The position numbers were made by a program, and so were the translations under genes. The notes beneath the pieces are model-generated. The model did not search any database and was not told where the DNA came from. It worked only from the letters and a program-made list of their open reading frames with translations. From an uncultured Bacteroidota bacterium (GTDB taxonomy: Bacteria; Bacteroidota; Bacteroidia; JABEUT01), in contig CAIWVW010000053.1 in assembly GCA_903916255.1 (NCBI GenBank), positions 1-34,059 on the forward strand: 34,059 nucleotides of DNA. The letters run 5' to 3'. Positions 24,141 to 31,702 of this stretch are shown one piece after another (within the stretch, counting starts at the first letter, position 1; every line of letters starts with the position of its first letter).

Positions 24141-24183
24141 CAAAATAACAGCCTATCAAAAAGAGCCGTTATGACTTTCATCA
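24141..24183 (-). promoter_or_regulatory. Crp/Fnr-type box and -7 element for the oxidase operon
   Basis: Minus strand: TGTGA-TGAAAG-TCATA (core 24172-24183), then TTATTTTG (24141-24148, one mismatch to TAnnTTTG) with centres exactly 33 bp apart. The predicted leader is about 18 nt before the ATG at 24119. Confidence 0.68.
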
Positions 24184-24420
24184 CATTAAATTTTGCTTTT
24201 TATCATGTTTCGGAAAGCACTCTTGCTCACATTGTTTAAAAATCGCATAACACATTGATATTAAACAAAAATCACAATTTAAACTACACTACTGTGTCAA
24301 AGAAATCACACCGAAAATAATTTACAAAAAAGAATTAAGGTGAGACTAAAGTCACAGAATTTAGAACGCTTATTCTTTATAAGCAAACACCCAAATCCGG
24401 AGAAAATAGAAATTCTTATT
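24184..24420. other. Rest of the region upstream of ctaC
   Basis: AT-rich DNA with one more palindromic stretch, GTGA-GACTAAAG-TCAC (24340-24355), with a longer spacer (TGA-N8-TCA), and CGAAAATA (24312-24319) as a poor -7 candidate 32 bp away. This might be a second, distal promoter. Short frames of 20-24 codons exist on the minus strand without protein-like character. I see no other feature. Confidence 0.4.
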
Positions 24421-25353
24421 TTACCGTTCCGACAAAATATTCTGAACCGCATCCTTCATATCAGGAAGAATAAATTGATATCCGGCTTTACTAATTCTTT
24501 CAGGCAAAACCCAGCGGCTTTTTAAAATCAATTCTGTTTCGGTTCCAATAAGGAATGCGCCCAGTTCAAGAACCGCAACCGGAGCAGGTAATCCAAAGGG
24601 CATACTCATGACTTTGCGGATAATCCGCATCATTTCCTTGTTTGTAATGGGGAATGGCGAAGTGCAATTGAATGCACCTTCCAATTCAGGGTGTTCCATA
24701 ATCCATTCCACAATGCCCGCCACATCCTTTTCATGAATCCAGCTTACCATTTGCCGGCCATTACCCTGTTTGCCTCCAAGCCCGAATTTTACAAGATTCC
24801 GCAGCCGCGGGAATACGCCCTCTTTCGACCCCATTACCAAACTTATGCGCAATATCGCTTTGCGCATTCCGGTGAATTGTTTTGTTTTTTCCAAAAATGA
24901 GCCTTCCCATTTCTTGCAAACTTCCACCGAGAAACCGTCGCCTATTTCTTTGTCTTGCTCGGTCATAGGCCTGTCCTCCGCATGGCGGTATATAGTGGCA
25001 GATGCACTTTGTATGTAGAGTTCCGGTGGGGTTGTACATTGTGCAATTGCATCTGCCAAGGCATTAATCGAGTTTACCCTCGAATTAATTATCCCTTCCT
25101 TATTTTTTTCATTATAGCGACAGTTAACATTTTTTCCGGCAAGATTAATAAGCATATCTGCGCCATCCAATTCTTTTGCCCAAGTACCGACTGTTTTTCC
25201 ATCCCAATTTAAAACATGCACATTCCCGTCATATTTTTCCGGTGCACGGCTTAAAATAATTATGCTTTCTGCTTTGTCTTTAAAATGTGTAACAAGGGCA
25301 GTTCCAATTTGTCCGCTACCGCCCGCCAATACTATTTTAGAATATCTCTTCAT
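24421..25353 (-). CDS. TIGR01777 / SDR39U1-type epimerase-like protein
   Basis: 310 residues from the ATG at 25353 (MKRYSKIVLAGG); a longer frame would overlap the previous gene. It is an atypical extended SDR with the nucleotide-binding GGSGQIGTAL at about residues 10-20, INLAGKNVNCRY, QSASATIYRH and WIHEKDVAGIVEWIM, and the C-terminal DUF1731-like tail LKSRWVLPERISKAGYQF. The reaction is unknown for this family. It starts two bases after the DCC gene (TAATCATG) and is the third gene of the gbsR operon. Confidence 0.9.
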   Translation of the reverse strand: MKRYSKIVLAGGSGQIGTALVTHFKDKAESIIILSRAPEKYDGNVHVLNWDGKTVGTWAKELDGADMLINLAGKNVNCRYNEKNKEGIINSRVNSINALADAIAQCTTPPELYIQSASATIYRHAEDRPMTEQDKEIGDGFSVEVCKKWEGSFLEKTKQFTGMRKAILRISLVMGSKEGVFPRLRNLVKFGLGGKQGNGRQMVSWIHEKDVAGIVEWIMEHPELEGAFNCTSPFPITNKEMMRIIRKVMSMPFGLPAPVAVLELGAFLIGTETELILKSRWVLPERISKAGYQFILPDMKDAVQNILSER

Positions 25354-25355
25354 GA

Positions 25356-26168
25356 TTATATGATTATCCACAATACAATTAAACGGTAAATTACCCATCC
25401 GGCAGATGCGCCCCAATGGATACCCAGCAGTTTTACCCGGCGTAAATGCTCGAGCAGCATTAAGCCGACAACGAACATAAACGCTCCTGCATATATATAT
25501 GGGTTATGTATCCCGATAATTTTTCCGGCTAAAAGAAACATGGATAAGAAGATTGCCCCGGCAAATGAAATGGTCATCATGTTGCCTAAATAGTCCAGTA
25601 TCTTATTTTTGGCAAGCAAATAAATTACCCCCGACTGGAAAATAATTTGCCCCCCGCAGATGATAAACTCCCTGAAAAACCTGCTGGGTGGCAGCAACCC
25701 GATTAAATGAAAAGAGAAATGGGTAAGTACAAGTGAAGTGCAAAGCCATGTAAATACTATATATATCCAGCGGTATTTCAAGTTCACATCCGGTACGCAA
25801 GTGTCCATTTTATCATTTCCTGGAACGATAACTTTGCGGTTGTATGCAATAAATGAATACACCTTTTTCATGAACCAATGAAAAGGCTTGAAATTAAAGA
25901 TGGGTGCAAAAACGGGGAACGCGTTTGCCAGTAATTTAAAAATACTGTCGATGCCGTAAACCACTTCTCCGGTTGTGTTATTTACCAACGCAATTTCATT
26001 GCGCGCCCTGTCAGTATCAATATTAGCCGCTGTTTCAGCACTCATCTGCTGGTAGGCCTCCCGTCCTTTTTCATCCAGAATTTTAGCTTTTACAAACGCT
26101 CCGCTATATGCCCTGCACATGGGGCAGGCATTATCGAAAAGGAGCTTATAATTTTTCAGCGTTTTCAT
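25356..26168 (-). CDS. DCC-family (DUF393) thiol protein fused to a membrane domain
   Basis: 270 residues. Residues 1 to about 120 form the DCC domain: LLFDNACPMCRAYSG with C15-x2-C18, VYGIDSIFKLLA and the end region near YNRKVIVPG. Five or so membrane helices follow from about 133. DCC proteins are thioredoxin-fold-like with a CxxC pair; substrates are unknown. The fused membrane part is not one I recognise. It starts one base after gbsR ends. Control by that regulator and work with the epimerase downstream are inferred from the arrangement. Confidence 0.85.
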   Translation of the reverse strand: MKTLKNYKLLFDNACPMCRAYSGAFVKAKILDEKGREAYQQMSAETAANIDTDRARNEIALVNNTTGEVVYGIDSIFKLLANAFPVFAPIFNFKPFHWFMKKVYSFIAYNRKVIVPGNDKMDTCVPDVNLKYRWIYIVFTWLCTSLVLTHFSFHLIGLLPPSRFFREFIICGGQIIFQSGVIYLLAKNKILDYLGNMMTISFAGAIFLSMFLLAGKIIGIHNPYIYAGAFMFVVGLMLLEHLRRVKLLGIHWGASAGWVIYRLIVLWIII

Positions 26169-26169
26169 T

Positions 26170-26673
26170 TTACATAATTTTAATGAGCGTTCCGAAGAAC
26201 CAGTTTTCCTCGGCTTTCATCATTGCATCCACTGTTTTATCCATCTTATTTATAAAGTTGCTAAGCTGCCCCATCATTTTAATAAATTCCTTCACTTCTG
26301 CATTTTTACTGTCGGCTTCTGTTTCTTTTAATTTTAACAATGCTTGTTTGGCCGGTTCTATTTCCCTTTTCTTGCGTTCGCCGGCTATGCGGCGCGCCAC
26401 CTCCCAAATATTTTTTTCGGCTACGAAATATTCCATCCGGTCGCCGGGCACCAGTTCTTTTGAAACCAAGGCCCAGTTGATGAGTTCGCGCAAATTCATA
26501 TTCGCATTACCCCTCGATATTTGGAGTTCCTGCATGATATCCTCGGTAGATAATGGTTTCGGCGCGATTAATAAAAGTGCGTGAACCTGCGCCATAGTGC
26601 GGTTTATGCCCCATTCGCCGCCAAGCTTCCCCCAGGTCTGGATAAATTGTTGTTTTGCTTCTTTGTATTTCAT
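26170..26673 (-). CDS. GbsR/MarR-type transcription regulator
   Basis: 167 residues. Seen: GKLGGEWGINRTMAQVHALL then LSTEDIMQELQISRGNANMNLRELINW, a winged-helix reader, and GDRMEYFVAEKNIWEVARRI as the wing and dimer part, all typical of GbsR-like MarR proteins. The C-terminal part is a helical dimer arm. It heads the operon with the DCC and epimerase genes. A perfect TAnnTTTG element lies so close to the ATG that the transcript may have almost no leader, and an inverted repeat lies over the promoter, as expected for self-repression. Confidence 0.9.
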   Translation of the reverse strand: MKYKEAKQQFIQTWGKLGGEWGINRTMAQVHALLLIAPKPLSTEDIMQELQISRGNANMNLRELINWALVSKELVPGDRMEYFVAEKNIWEVARRIAGERKKREIEPAKQALLKLKETEADSKNAEVKEFIKMMGQLSNFINKMDKTVDAMMKAEENWFFGTLIKIM

Positions 26674-26677
26674 GGCA

Positions 26678-26720
26678 CAAAGATATATATAATTATTGAA
26701 CTTTCAGTAATTATTGAAAG
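26678..26720 (-). promoter_or_regulatory. Promoter and likely operator of the gbsR operon
   Basis: Minus strand: perfect TATCTTTG (26678-26685), four bases before the ATG at 26673. Upstream lies CTTTCA-N8-TGAAAG (26701-26720), and TAATTATT recurs at 26690, 26709 and 26734. I infer a regulator site overlapping the -33 region. Confidence 0.6.
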
Positions 26721-26785
26721 ATAAAATTATAAGTAATTATTAAACAGGTTAATAGGCTGAATAATAAATTATGAACAGGGCTTAA

Positions 26786-27838
26786 TCAGGAGAACTTTAC
26801 CACCTTTTCCAGCCCTTTAGGGTCATGGATAACAATTTCCCTTCCTTCAATATCGATAATCTTATCTGCTTTGAAGTCGGACAGTGTGCGGATGAGCGAT
26901 TCGGTGGAGGTACCTACCATTCCGGCTAAATCTTCACGCGAGGTGCGGATATTTTCACCGGGCTTTGCTTTCTTTTGTAAATCAAGAAGAACGTTTGCCG
27001 TGCGTGCCTTAACTGAATTGTAGGCCAGGCTGAGCAGGCGTTTTTCGTTTTCATTAATATTATTGGCGAGCATTTTAATAAAACGTGCCGATATTTCATG
27101 TTCGGAATAAACGAGCGAGAGAAAATCATTTTGCGGCATAAGCGCTAATTCGCATTCTTCCATAACTGCAGCCGAGTCGTTGTAATTGCCACCTTCCAAT
27201 ACAGGCAAATGCCCGAAGAAATCACCTTTTTCATAGGTTCCGGTAATAAATTCTTTTCCATCCAGATTTATCCGCCATGTTTTTACTTTTCCTTTATTTA
27301 TAAAGTAAACAAAGTTGGGGGAATCACCCTCGTGGTAAACGGAATCTTTTTTCTTGTAGGTGCGAACTTTGTATTCGGATGTGATTTTATCAGGTAAGCT
27401 GAATTCCTTAGCTTCATTAATAAATGAAATAAGGCCGCTCAAATCGCGGGTATAATTCTTTTTAAAAAAATCATTTCGTTTAAGGCGCATTTCCACTGCG
27501 TTCAGCAGTTCGGTATCATCGAAAGGTTTGGTTAAATAATCATCGGCACCCATATTCATTCCTTTGCGCATATCGCTTTTTTCAGCTTTTGCTGTAAGAA
27601 AGATGAATGGTATTCCGGCGGTTTCTATATCCTTGCTTAAAATGTGCAGGACACCATAGCCGTCCAAATCGGGCATCATAATATCGCAAATTATAAGGTC
27701 TGGTTTTTCTTTTTTAGCATAATCGACACCTACTTTTCCATTTTCGGCGGTAATTACGGCATAGTTGGCAAGGCTTAGAATTTCTGAGGTGTTTTCCCTC
27801 ATTTCGTTGTTGTCTTCTATTAAAAGTATTTTTTTCAT
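26786..27838 (-). CDS. Response regulator with CRP-type output (REC, cNMP-like, winged helix)
   Basis: 350 residues. Order: receiver (1 to about 120) with D52 in ICDIMMPDLDG, the Thr in FLTAK and the Lys in YLTKPF; a cyclic-nucleotide-binding-like beta-roll (about 145-255) with KKKDSVYHEGD and YEKGDFFGHLPVLEGG; and a Crp-type winged helix (about 285-345) with TSREDLAGMVGTSTESLIRTLSDF. It lacks the Cys pair of the other Crp-type protein in the window, so it seems to be controlled by phosphorylation rather than by a metal cluster. The recognition helix (TESLIR) is unlike the RETVIR of that protein, so target sites should differ. It lies 17 bp after the histidine kinase gene. Confidence 0.9.
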   Translation of the reverse strand: MKKILLIEDNNEMRENTSEILSLANYAVITAENGKVGVDYAKKEKPDLIICDIMMPDLDGYGVLHILSKDIETAGIPFIFLTAKAEKSDMRKGMNMGADDYLTKPFDDTELLNAVEMRLKRNDFFKKNYTRDLSGLISFINEAKEFSLPDKITSEYKVRTYKKKDSVYHEGDSPNFVYFINKGKVKTWRINLDGKEFITGTYEKGDFFGHLPVLEGGNYNDSAAVMEECELALMPQNDFLSLVYSEHEISARFIKMLANNINENEKRLLSLAYNSVKARTANVLLDLQKKAKPGENIRTSREDLAGMVGTSTESLIRTLSDFKADKIIDIEGREIVIHDPKGLEKVVKFS

Positions 27839-27855
27839 GGGTAGGTGGGTTACTT

Positions 27856-29421
27856 TTATACTATTTTAGGTTCTGAAATATGCTCTTTACTGATATGTAA
27901 AATAAAGGTGGTGCCTTTACTTTCGGCACTGCTGAATGAGATGGTTCCATTCAACAGGTCGGTGTATCGTTTTACTATGTTAAGGCCAAGGCCGGTTCCT
28001 TGTATGTTTGTGACATTCTTGGCCCTGAAAAACCTTTCGAACATGTGCGCCTGGTCAGTATCGGGTATTCCCATTCCGTGGTCTGTAACCACAAGGCTCA
28101 GGCCGGTTTTATCGATATTGCTGGTAAATTCGATAAGCGAATCTTCATCGGAGTATTTACTGGCATTTGAGATAAGATTATAAACTATATTTTTCAGCAT
28201 TTGCTTGTCCAGATATATGCTTGTTTCTCCTGTATGCTTATAATCGATTTTTTGGTTCCGTTTCAAGGTTCCTTGTATTTCCTCTACAAGTTCTTCTGCA
28301 AACTTGTCGATATATATATGGCTTGGCTTAATTTCCACTTTGCCTTGTTCCAATTTATCGAGCGACAGAAAATCATTCAGTATGCTGGTAAGGTTTCCAA
28401 CCGATGATTTAATCCTTTTAATATGTCGGGTAGTATTTTCTTTTACCGATGCAGGGTCGTCGACATCTGCTTTTGCCAGATATTTTTCCACCAGTGAGGA
28501 GGAGGATAGAATAGTGCTTAACGGTGTCCTGAATTCGTGCGATGCCATGGAAACGAATCGTGATTTTAATTCATTCAGCTGTTTTTCTTTTTCCAGGGCC
28601 CTTTTCATATCTTCCTCGGCTTTCTTTTTCCGGGTTATGTTTTGTTCCACCATTAATATCTGGTCTGTTTTGCCCTCTGTATCCGGAAGGGCAACCACAC
28701 TGATAAGGTATATATTATTGCGGACCTGCAATTCAAAAGTTGTATTGGTTCCTTTAAATACGGCCAGTAGTTTTTCACGCACTTCATCGCGTACTTCTGC
28801 CGGAAGGCGGGTAATGTAATCAGTACCGACCAGTTTTTCGCTGGTAATTCCATATTTGAATAATTCCGAACCTTCTGCAAAGACATATTTTAAATCCTTA
28901 TCGAAAACATTAATTGTTCCATCCGGAAAATTACGGGCCACAATCTGGTACAGGCGCCTGCTTTCTTCCAGTTCTTTGGTACGTTCTTCCACAAGGTTTT
29001 CGAGGTCCTCATTCATTTTCCTTATTTGCTGTTCGGCTTTGTACCTGTCTGTAATGTCGGTTACAAGGCCCATTACAAATGTTTTACCTTCCGTTTTAAA
29101 ATAGTTCAGGCTCACTTCTACTGGGAACTCTGTCATGTCTTTTCGTTGGGCCCACAAATCCATGCCAATTCCCATAGAGCGTTGTTTGGGCGAATGATTA
29201 TAGTCTTCCCTGTGTTTAACGTGCTCTTTGCGGTATTTTTGCGGGAGTAAAATTTCCAACTTTTGCCCTACCAGCTCATTGGTGGTATATCCAAACATTT
29301 CATTTGTTCTTGCATTAACAAGAACTATAGAGCCTTTTTCATCCGTTACAACCAAACTTTCGGCTGCGGTTTCAAATAATACTTTGTAAACAGGGCTTAG
29401 ATTCTCTTCCTTAGTGAACAT
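27856..29421 (-). CDS. PAS-domain sensor histidine kinase
   Basis: 521 residues from the ATG at 29421; a TTG at 29478 would add 19 residues and cannot be excluded. Order: first PAS (about 10-125) with TDEKGSIVLVNARTNEMFGY; coiled coil (about 127-155); second PAS (about 160-270); HisKA with MASHEFRTPLSTILSSSS (His about 295); HATPase with NLISNASKYS, DHGMGIPDTD and GTGLGLNIVKR. No membrane segment, so the kinase is cytosolic. It probably phosphorylates the REC-CRP regulator just downstream. The PAS ligand is unknown; I see no clear heme or flavin motif. It comes after usp, whose gene carries a Crp/Fnr-type box. Confidence 0.92.
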   Translation of the reverse strand: MFTKEENLSPVYKVLFETAAESLVVTDEKGSIVLVNARTNEMFGYTTNELVGQKLEILLPQKYRKEHVKHREDYNHSPKQRSMGIGMDLWAQRKDMTEFPVEVSLNYFKTEGKTFVMGLVTDITDRYKAEQQIRKMNEDLENLVEERTKELEESRRLYQIVARNFPDGTINVFDKDLKYVFAEGSELFKYGITSEKLVGTDYITRLPAEVRDEVREKLLAVFKGTNTTFELQVRNNIYLISVVALPDTEGKTDQILMVEQNITRKKKAEEDMKRALEKEKQLNELKSRFVSMASHEFRTPLSTILSSSSLVEKYLAKADVDDPASVKENTTRHIKRIKSSVGNLTSILNDFLSLDKLEQGKVEIKPSHIYIDKFAEELVEEIQGTLKRNQKIDYKHTGETSIYLDKQMLKNIVYNLISNASKYSDEDSLIEFTSNIDKTGLSLVVTDHGMGIPDTDQAHMFERFFRAKNVTNIQGTGLGLNIVKRYTDLLNGTISFSSAESKGTTFILHISKEHISEPKIV

Positions 29422-29514
29422 GAAGTGACTTATTAAGTCAGGGGAGGCCAAAGGTATATTATTTATTTTATTATCCAAATGATTTAAGTTTTTTATTTAG
29501 ATTTGAATAGAAAA

Positions 29515-30324
29515 TCAATAACTTAAAATATTTGAAACAATATCGCATAGTTCCTGAAACTGGCAATCAAGCAGCGCTTTGTCTAGTTTATCGCCAGCAG
29601 AAGGAATAAAGATAATAATGTCTTTTTTAGCGGATGATATTTTACTTTCAATGGATGCGACCGTAGCTTTATCCTGTTTCTTTTCATTTATCTGAATAAC
29701 CTGGCTTGTAATATGGTCATGATTAAAAATTTTTTCTAATTTTTTATCTACTGCCGGCAACTGAGCGTTCAAGTTTAGAATGAGTATATTCTTAAGGGTT
29801 TTTGGTTTGCTGTTTTCAGGTACAAGAAGAACGGGGTACTTGCTTTGACCCATAAACAAAAGGGGCGTATTTTCCAAATGGGTTACAGGTTTTTTAGCAG
29901 GTACAATACCGGCAACAATTAAATTTATACTGTTGGCTTGTGAAATGGAGGGTATTGCCTTTTTTAGGTTGCCTGCCACTCCATAGGTAGAAATATTGGC
30001 AGTGTTTTTTAAAGCCTCTGCTAATTCTTCCGATTGCTTTTTTAATCCGGTTTCTGAATCTTTTGCCAGAATATCTTCTACGGATATTAGTAGCGGGGCT
30101 TTGTCCGAAGGGTTTTCAAATACGTTAACAAGTTTAAGTTCCAGGCTTGTATCTTTAAATAAATGCGTGGCATATAATGCGGCATTTGTCGAGCTTTTAG
30201 TAAAGTCGGTAATTGCCAAAATGGTTCGCTCTTCTCTAATATTTGCCTTTTTAGCTTGCACAGGTAACAGGAATAATTTGCAAAAAAGCACTTTGTTGGC
30301 ATTTTGCAGCAGAATAGTTGTCAT
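29515..30324 (-). CDS. Universal stress protein family (two UspA-like halves)
   Basis: 269 residues as an ATG-started frame. The first UspA domain begins at about residue 34 with RTILAITDFTKSS and runs through SINLIVAGIVP to about 175; the second (about 178-269, KTLKNILILNLN) is short and diverged. The first 30 or so residues look unlike a Usp start. A box at 30334-30345 lies so near the ATG that a class II start of transcription would fall inside the frame; a GTG at 30261, just before the domain, is a possible true start. The G-x2-G-x9-G(S/T) ATP motif is not evident, so nucleotide binding is uncertain. It heads the operon with the kinase and REC-CRP regulator. Confidence 0.8.
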   Translation of the reverse strand: MTTILLQNANKVLFCKLFLLPVQAKKANIREERTILAITDFTKSSTNAALYATHLFKDTSLELKLVNVFENPSDKAPLLISVEDILAKDSETGLKKQSEELAEALKNTANISTYGVAGNLKKAIPSISQANSINLIVAGIVPAKKPVTHLENTPLLFMGQSKYPVLLVPENSKPKTLKNILILNLNAQLPAVDKKLEKIFNHDHITSQVIQINEKKQDKATVASIESKISSAKKDIIIFIPSAGDKLDKALLDCQFQELCDIVSNILSY

Positions 30325-30333
30325 AAAATAGTA

Positions 30334-30345
30334 TGACTTTTATCA
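30334..30345 (-). promoter_or_regulatory. Crp/Fnr-type box upstream of usp
   Basis: Minus strand: TATGA-TAAAAG-TCATA (core 30334-30345), very like the boxes of hmgA and ctaC. No TAnnTTTG-like element lies at 33 bp, where the bases are GCTGCAAA. The box lies 10 bp before the ATG. Confidence 0.5.
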
Positions 30346-30455
30346 TATAGCGCTTCTTTATAAATCCATTAGTTTTATTTAAGTGAGAAACTGAGCATTT
30401 TTAAGAGGAGTAGTAGTGGAAAAGAGACTTTATCATAAAGTAAGTAAGTCTTTTC

Positions 30456-30485
30456 TTGTTGCAGTTAATATTTTTCTTACTTTTG
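30456..30485 (+). promoter_or_regulatory. Promoter of tRNA-Glu
   Basis: TTG at 30456-30458, 19 bases, then a perfect TACTTTTG at 30478-30485. This is the textbook -33/-7 arrangement for the Bacteroidota main sigma factor and ends 17 bp before the tRNA. Confidence 0.85.
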
Positions 30486-30502
30486 CGCCTCCTAAAAAAT
30501 TA

Positions 30503-30574
30503 GGCCCGTTCGTCTAGGGGTTAGGACGTCAGGTTTTCATCCTGGAAACAGGGGTTCGATTCCCCTACGGGCTA
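30503..30574 (+). tRNA. tRNA-Glu (anticodon TTC)
   Basis: 72 nt. Acceptor arms GGCCCGT and ACGGGCT pair (one G-T), the D arm is GTCTAGGGGTTAGGAC, the anticodon stem TCAGG/CCTGG encloses TTTTCAT with TTC at 34-36, and the T arm is AGGGGTTCGATTCCCCT. The discriminator is A and no CCA is encoded. Its own promoter lies upstream and a terminator follows. Confidence 0.97.
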
Positions 30575-30587
30575 CTAATTGATTATC

Positions 30588-30622
30588 AAATGCTTGCCTT
30601 TTAATTGAGGCAGGCATTTTTT
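30588..30622 (+). terminator. Terminator after tRNA-Glu
   Basis: AAATGCTTGCCT (30588-30599) pairs with AGGCAGGCATTT (30608-30619) with one G-T position and an 8-nt loop, followed by T residues. It lies 14 bp after the tRNA. Confidence 0.88.
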
Positions 30623-30686
30623 GTTTGTCGGAGGTGTATTTTGCACAATACTATGCTTGCTTTATGATTTATGTTGCAAAACTTTC

Positions 30687-30694
30687 TATCTTTG
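30687..30694 (+). promoter_or_regulatory. -7 element before the small lipoprotein-like gene
   Basis: Perfect TATCTTTG, 23 bp before the ATG at 30718. No TTG at the usual distance was found. Confidence 0.5.
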
Positions 30695-30717
30695 AATAAT
30701 ATTAAAACCTTCCCGTT

Positions 30718-30975
30718 ATGAAAAGGAATATGAAATCTTATCAAAGAATAGCAGCTAAAGTATTATCGGCCGGATTCATAGCTTTTGTGTTACTGTGGGG
30801 TGCAGGTTGCGGTAAGGATGAGTGCTGCAGGCCAAGGTGTGACCATCACAATGGCGGACAAAACAACCAAAATAATCCGGCACCGACCAATTCCACCACC
30901 ACCACCACTGCGACTACCAATACCAATACTGTTAGCGGTACTGCTACCAATCCCGATAACGGAGTTCAGAAATAA
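30718..30975 (+). CDS. Small lipoprotein-like protein with Asn/Thr-rich tail
   Basis: 85 residues. The N-terminus has Lys and Arg, a hydrophobic core (VLSAGFIAFVLLWGAG) and a Cys at residue 31 in GAGCGKDECC. The lipobox is imperfect (Gly at -3 where Leu is usual). After the Cys come G-K-D-E, which resembles the K-(D/E)-rich surface-export signal described for Bacteroidota lipoproteins. The rest is low complexity: Cys/His (ECCRPRCDHH), then Asn- and Thr-rich runs. No family is recognised. Cys and His near the lipid anchor could bind metal; this is a guess. A second start at codon 5 is possible. Confidence 0.65.
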   Translation: MKRNMKSYQRIAAKVLSAGFIAFVLLWGAGCGKDECCRPRCDHHNGGQNNQNNPAPTNSTTTTTATTNTNTVSGTATNPDNGVQK

Positions 30976-31004
30976 GGTAAAGGGGAATTGCCTTTCGTAC
31001 AGTA

Positions 31005-31667
31005 TTAAATGTTCGCTATTTCTACAATATCCTTCACTTCCAGAATTTGTTTTTCATAGCCTACCGTAACGGTGTGGATCATGGCTACACCCAATTCTTT
31101 CAGGGTGCATACATGTCCCGGAAAAGCAAAACGCAATACAGGATAGAGCCAGCTTATGTACTTGTAAGGTTTCAGTGTATTCTTTAATCCGGGTGTTGGT
31201 TGCATGTAGCCGGGCCGGAACATATAGGCTTTTTTAAAGGGCAATTTCATCAAATCGTTTTCTGTTTTCCCTTTCACCCTTGCCCACATCATCCGTCCTT
31301 TCTCCGTACTGTCGGTACTTCCACCTGAAACATATGTGAATACCATGCCCTGGTTTTGTTCTGAAAGTGTTTGCGCCACATGCATGGTCAATTCGTATGT
31401 GAGGTGATAATATTCAGGTTCTTTCATCCCAACGGAAGATACGCCCAAACAGAAAAAACAAGCATTATAATTTATTAAGTATTCTTTGATAGGGGAGAGG
31501 TCAAAGAAGTTATCGTGGATAATTTCGTGCAGTTTTGGGTGTGAAACCCCGCAGGGCTTGCGGTTTATAACAAGCACATGTTCCACATCGGGGTGCATAA
31601 GGCATTCATGCAATACGCCTTCTCCTACCATCCCGGTGCTGCCGGTAATTATTACTCTTGCTTTCAT
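31005..31667 (-). CDS. TIP30/HTATIP2-like atypical SDR oxidoreductase
   Basis: 220 residues. The NAD(P)-binding motif T8-G-x2-G12-x2-G15 opens the protein, followed by the basic NRKPCG. CFFCLGVSS and YVSGGSTDSTEKG are typical of TIP30-like proteins. The position of the usual catalytic Y-x3-K reads W-A-R-V-K, so the Tyr is replaced by Trp; Lys is kept. The substrate is unknown. No operon partner is evident: the gene upstream on the same strand is separated by a hairpin repeat, and the lipoprotein-like gene is convergent. Confidence 0.85.
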   Translation of the reverse strand: MKARVIITGSTGMVGEGVLHECLMHPDVEHVLVINRKPCGVSHPKLHEIIHDNFFDLSPIKEYLINYNACFFCLGVSSVGMKEPEYYHLTYELTMHVAQTLSEQNQGMVFTYVSGGSTDSTEKGRMMWARVKGKTENDLMKLPFKKAYMFRPGYMQPTPGLKNTLKPYKYISWLYPVLRFAFPGHVCTLKELGVAMIHTVTVGYEKQILEVKDIVEIANI

Positions 31668-31702
31668 AGTTAGCGCAAGGTACTATTTTCTAATTAAATA
31701 GC

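Noticed and set aside
24143-24143. ATG at 24143 as the start of ctaC
   Set aside because: The eight extra codons overlap the -7 element at 24141-24148 and lie upstream of the predicted transcript start; the ATG at 24119 fits better.
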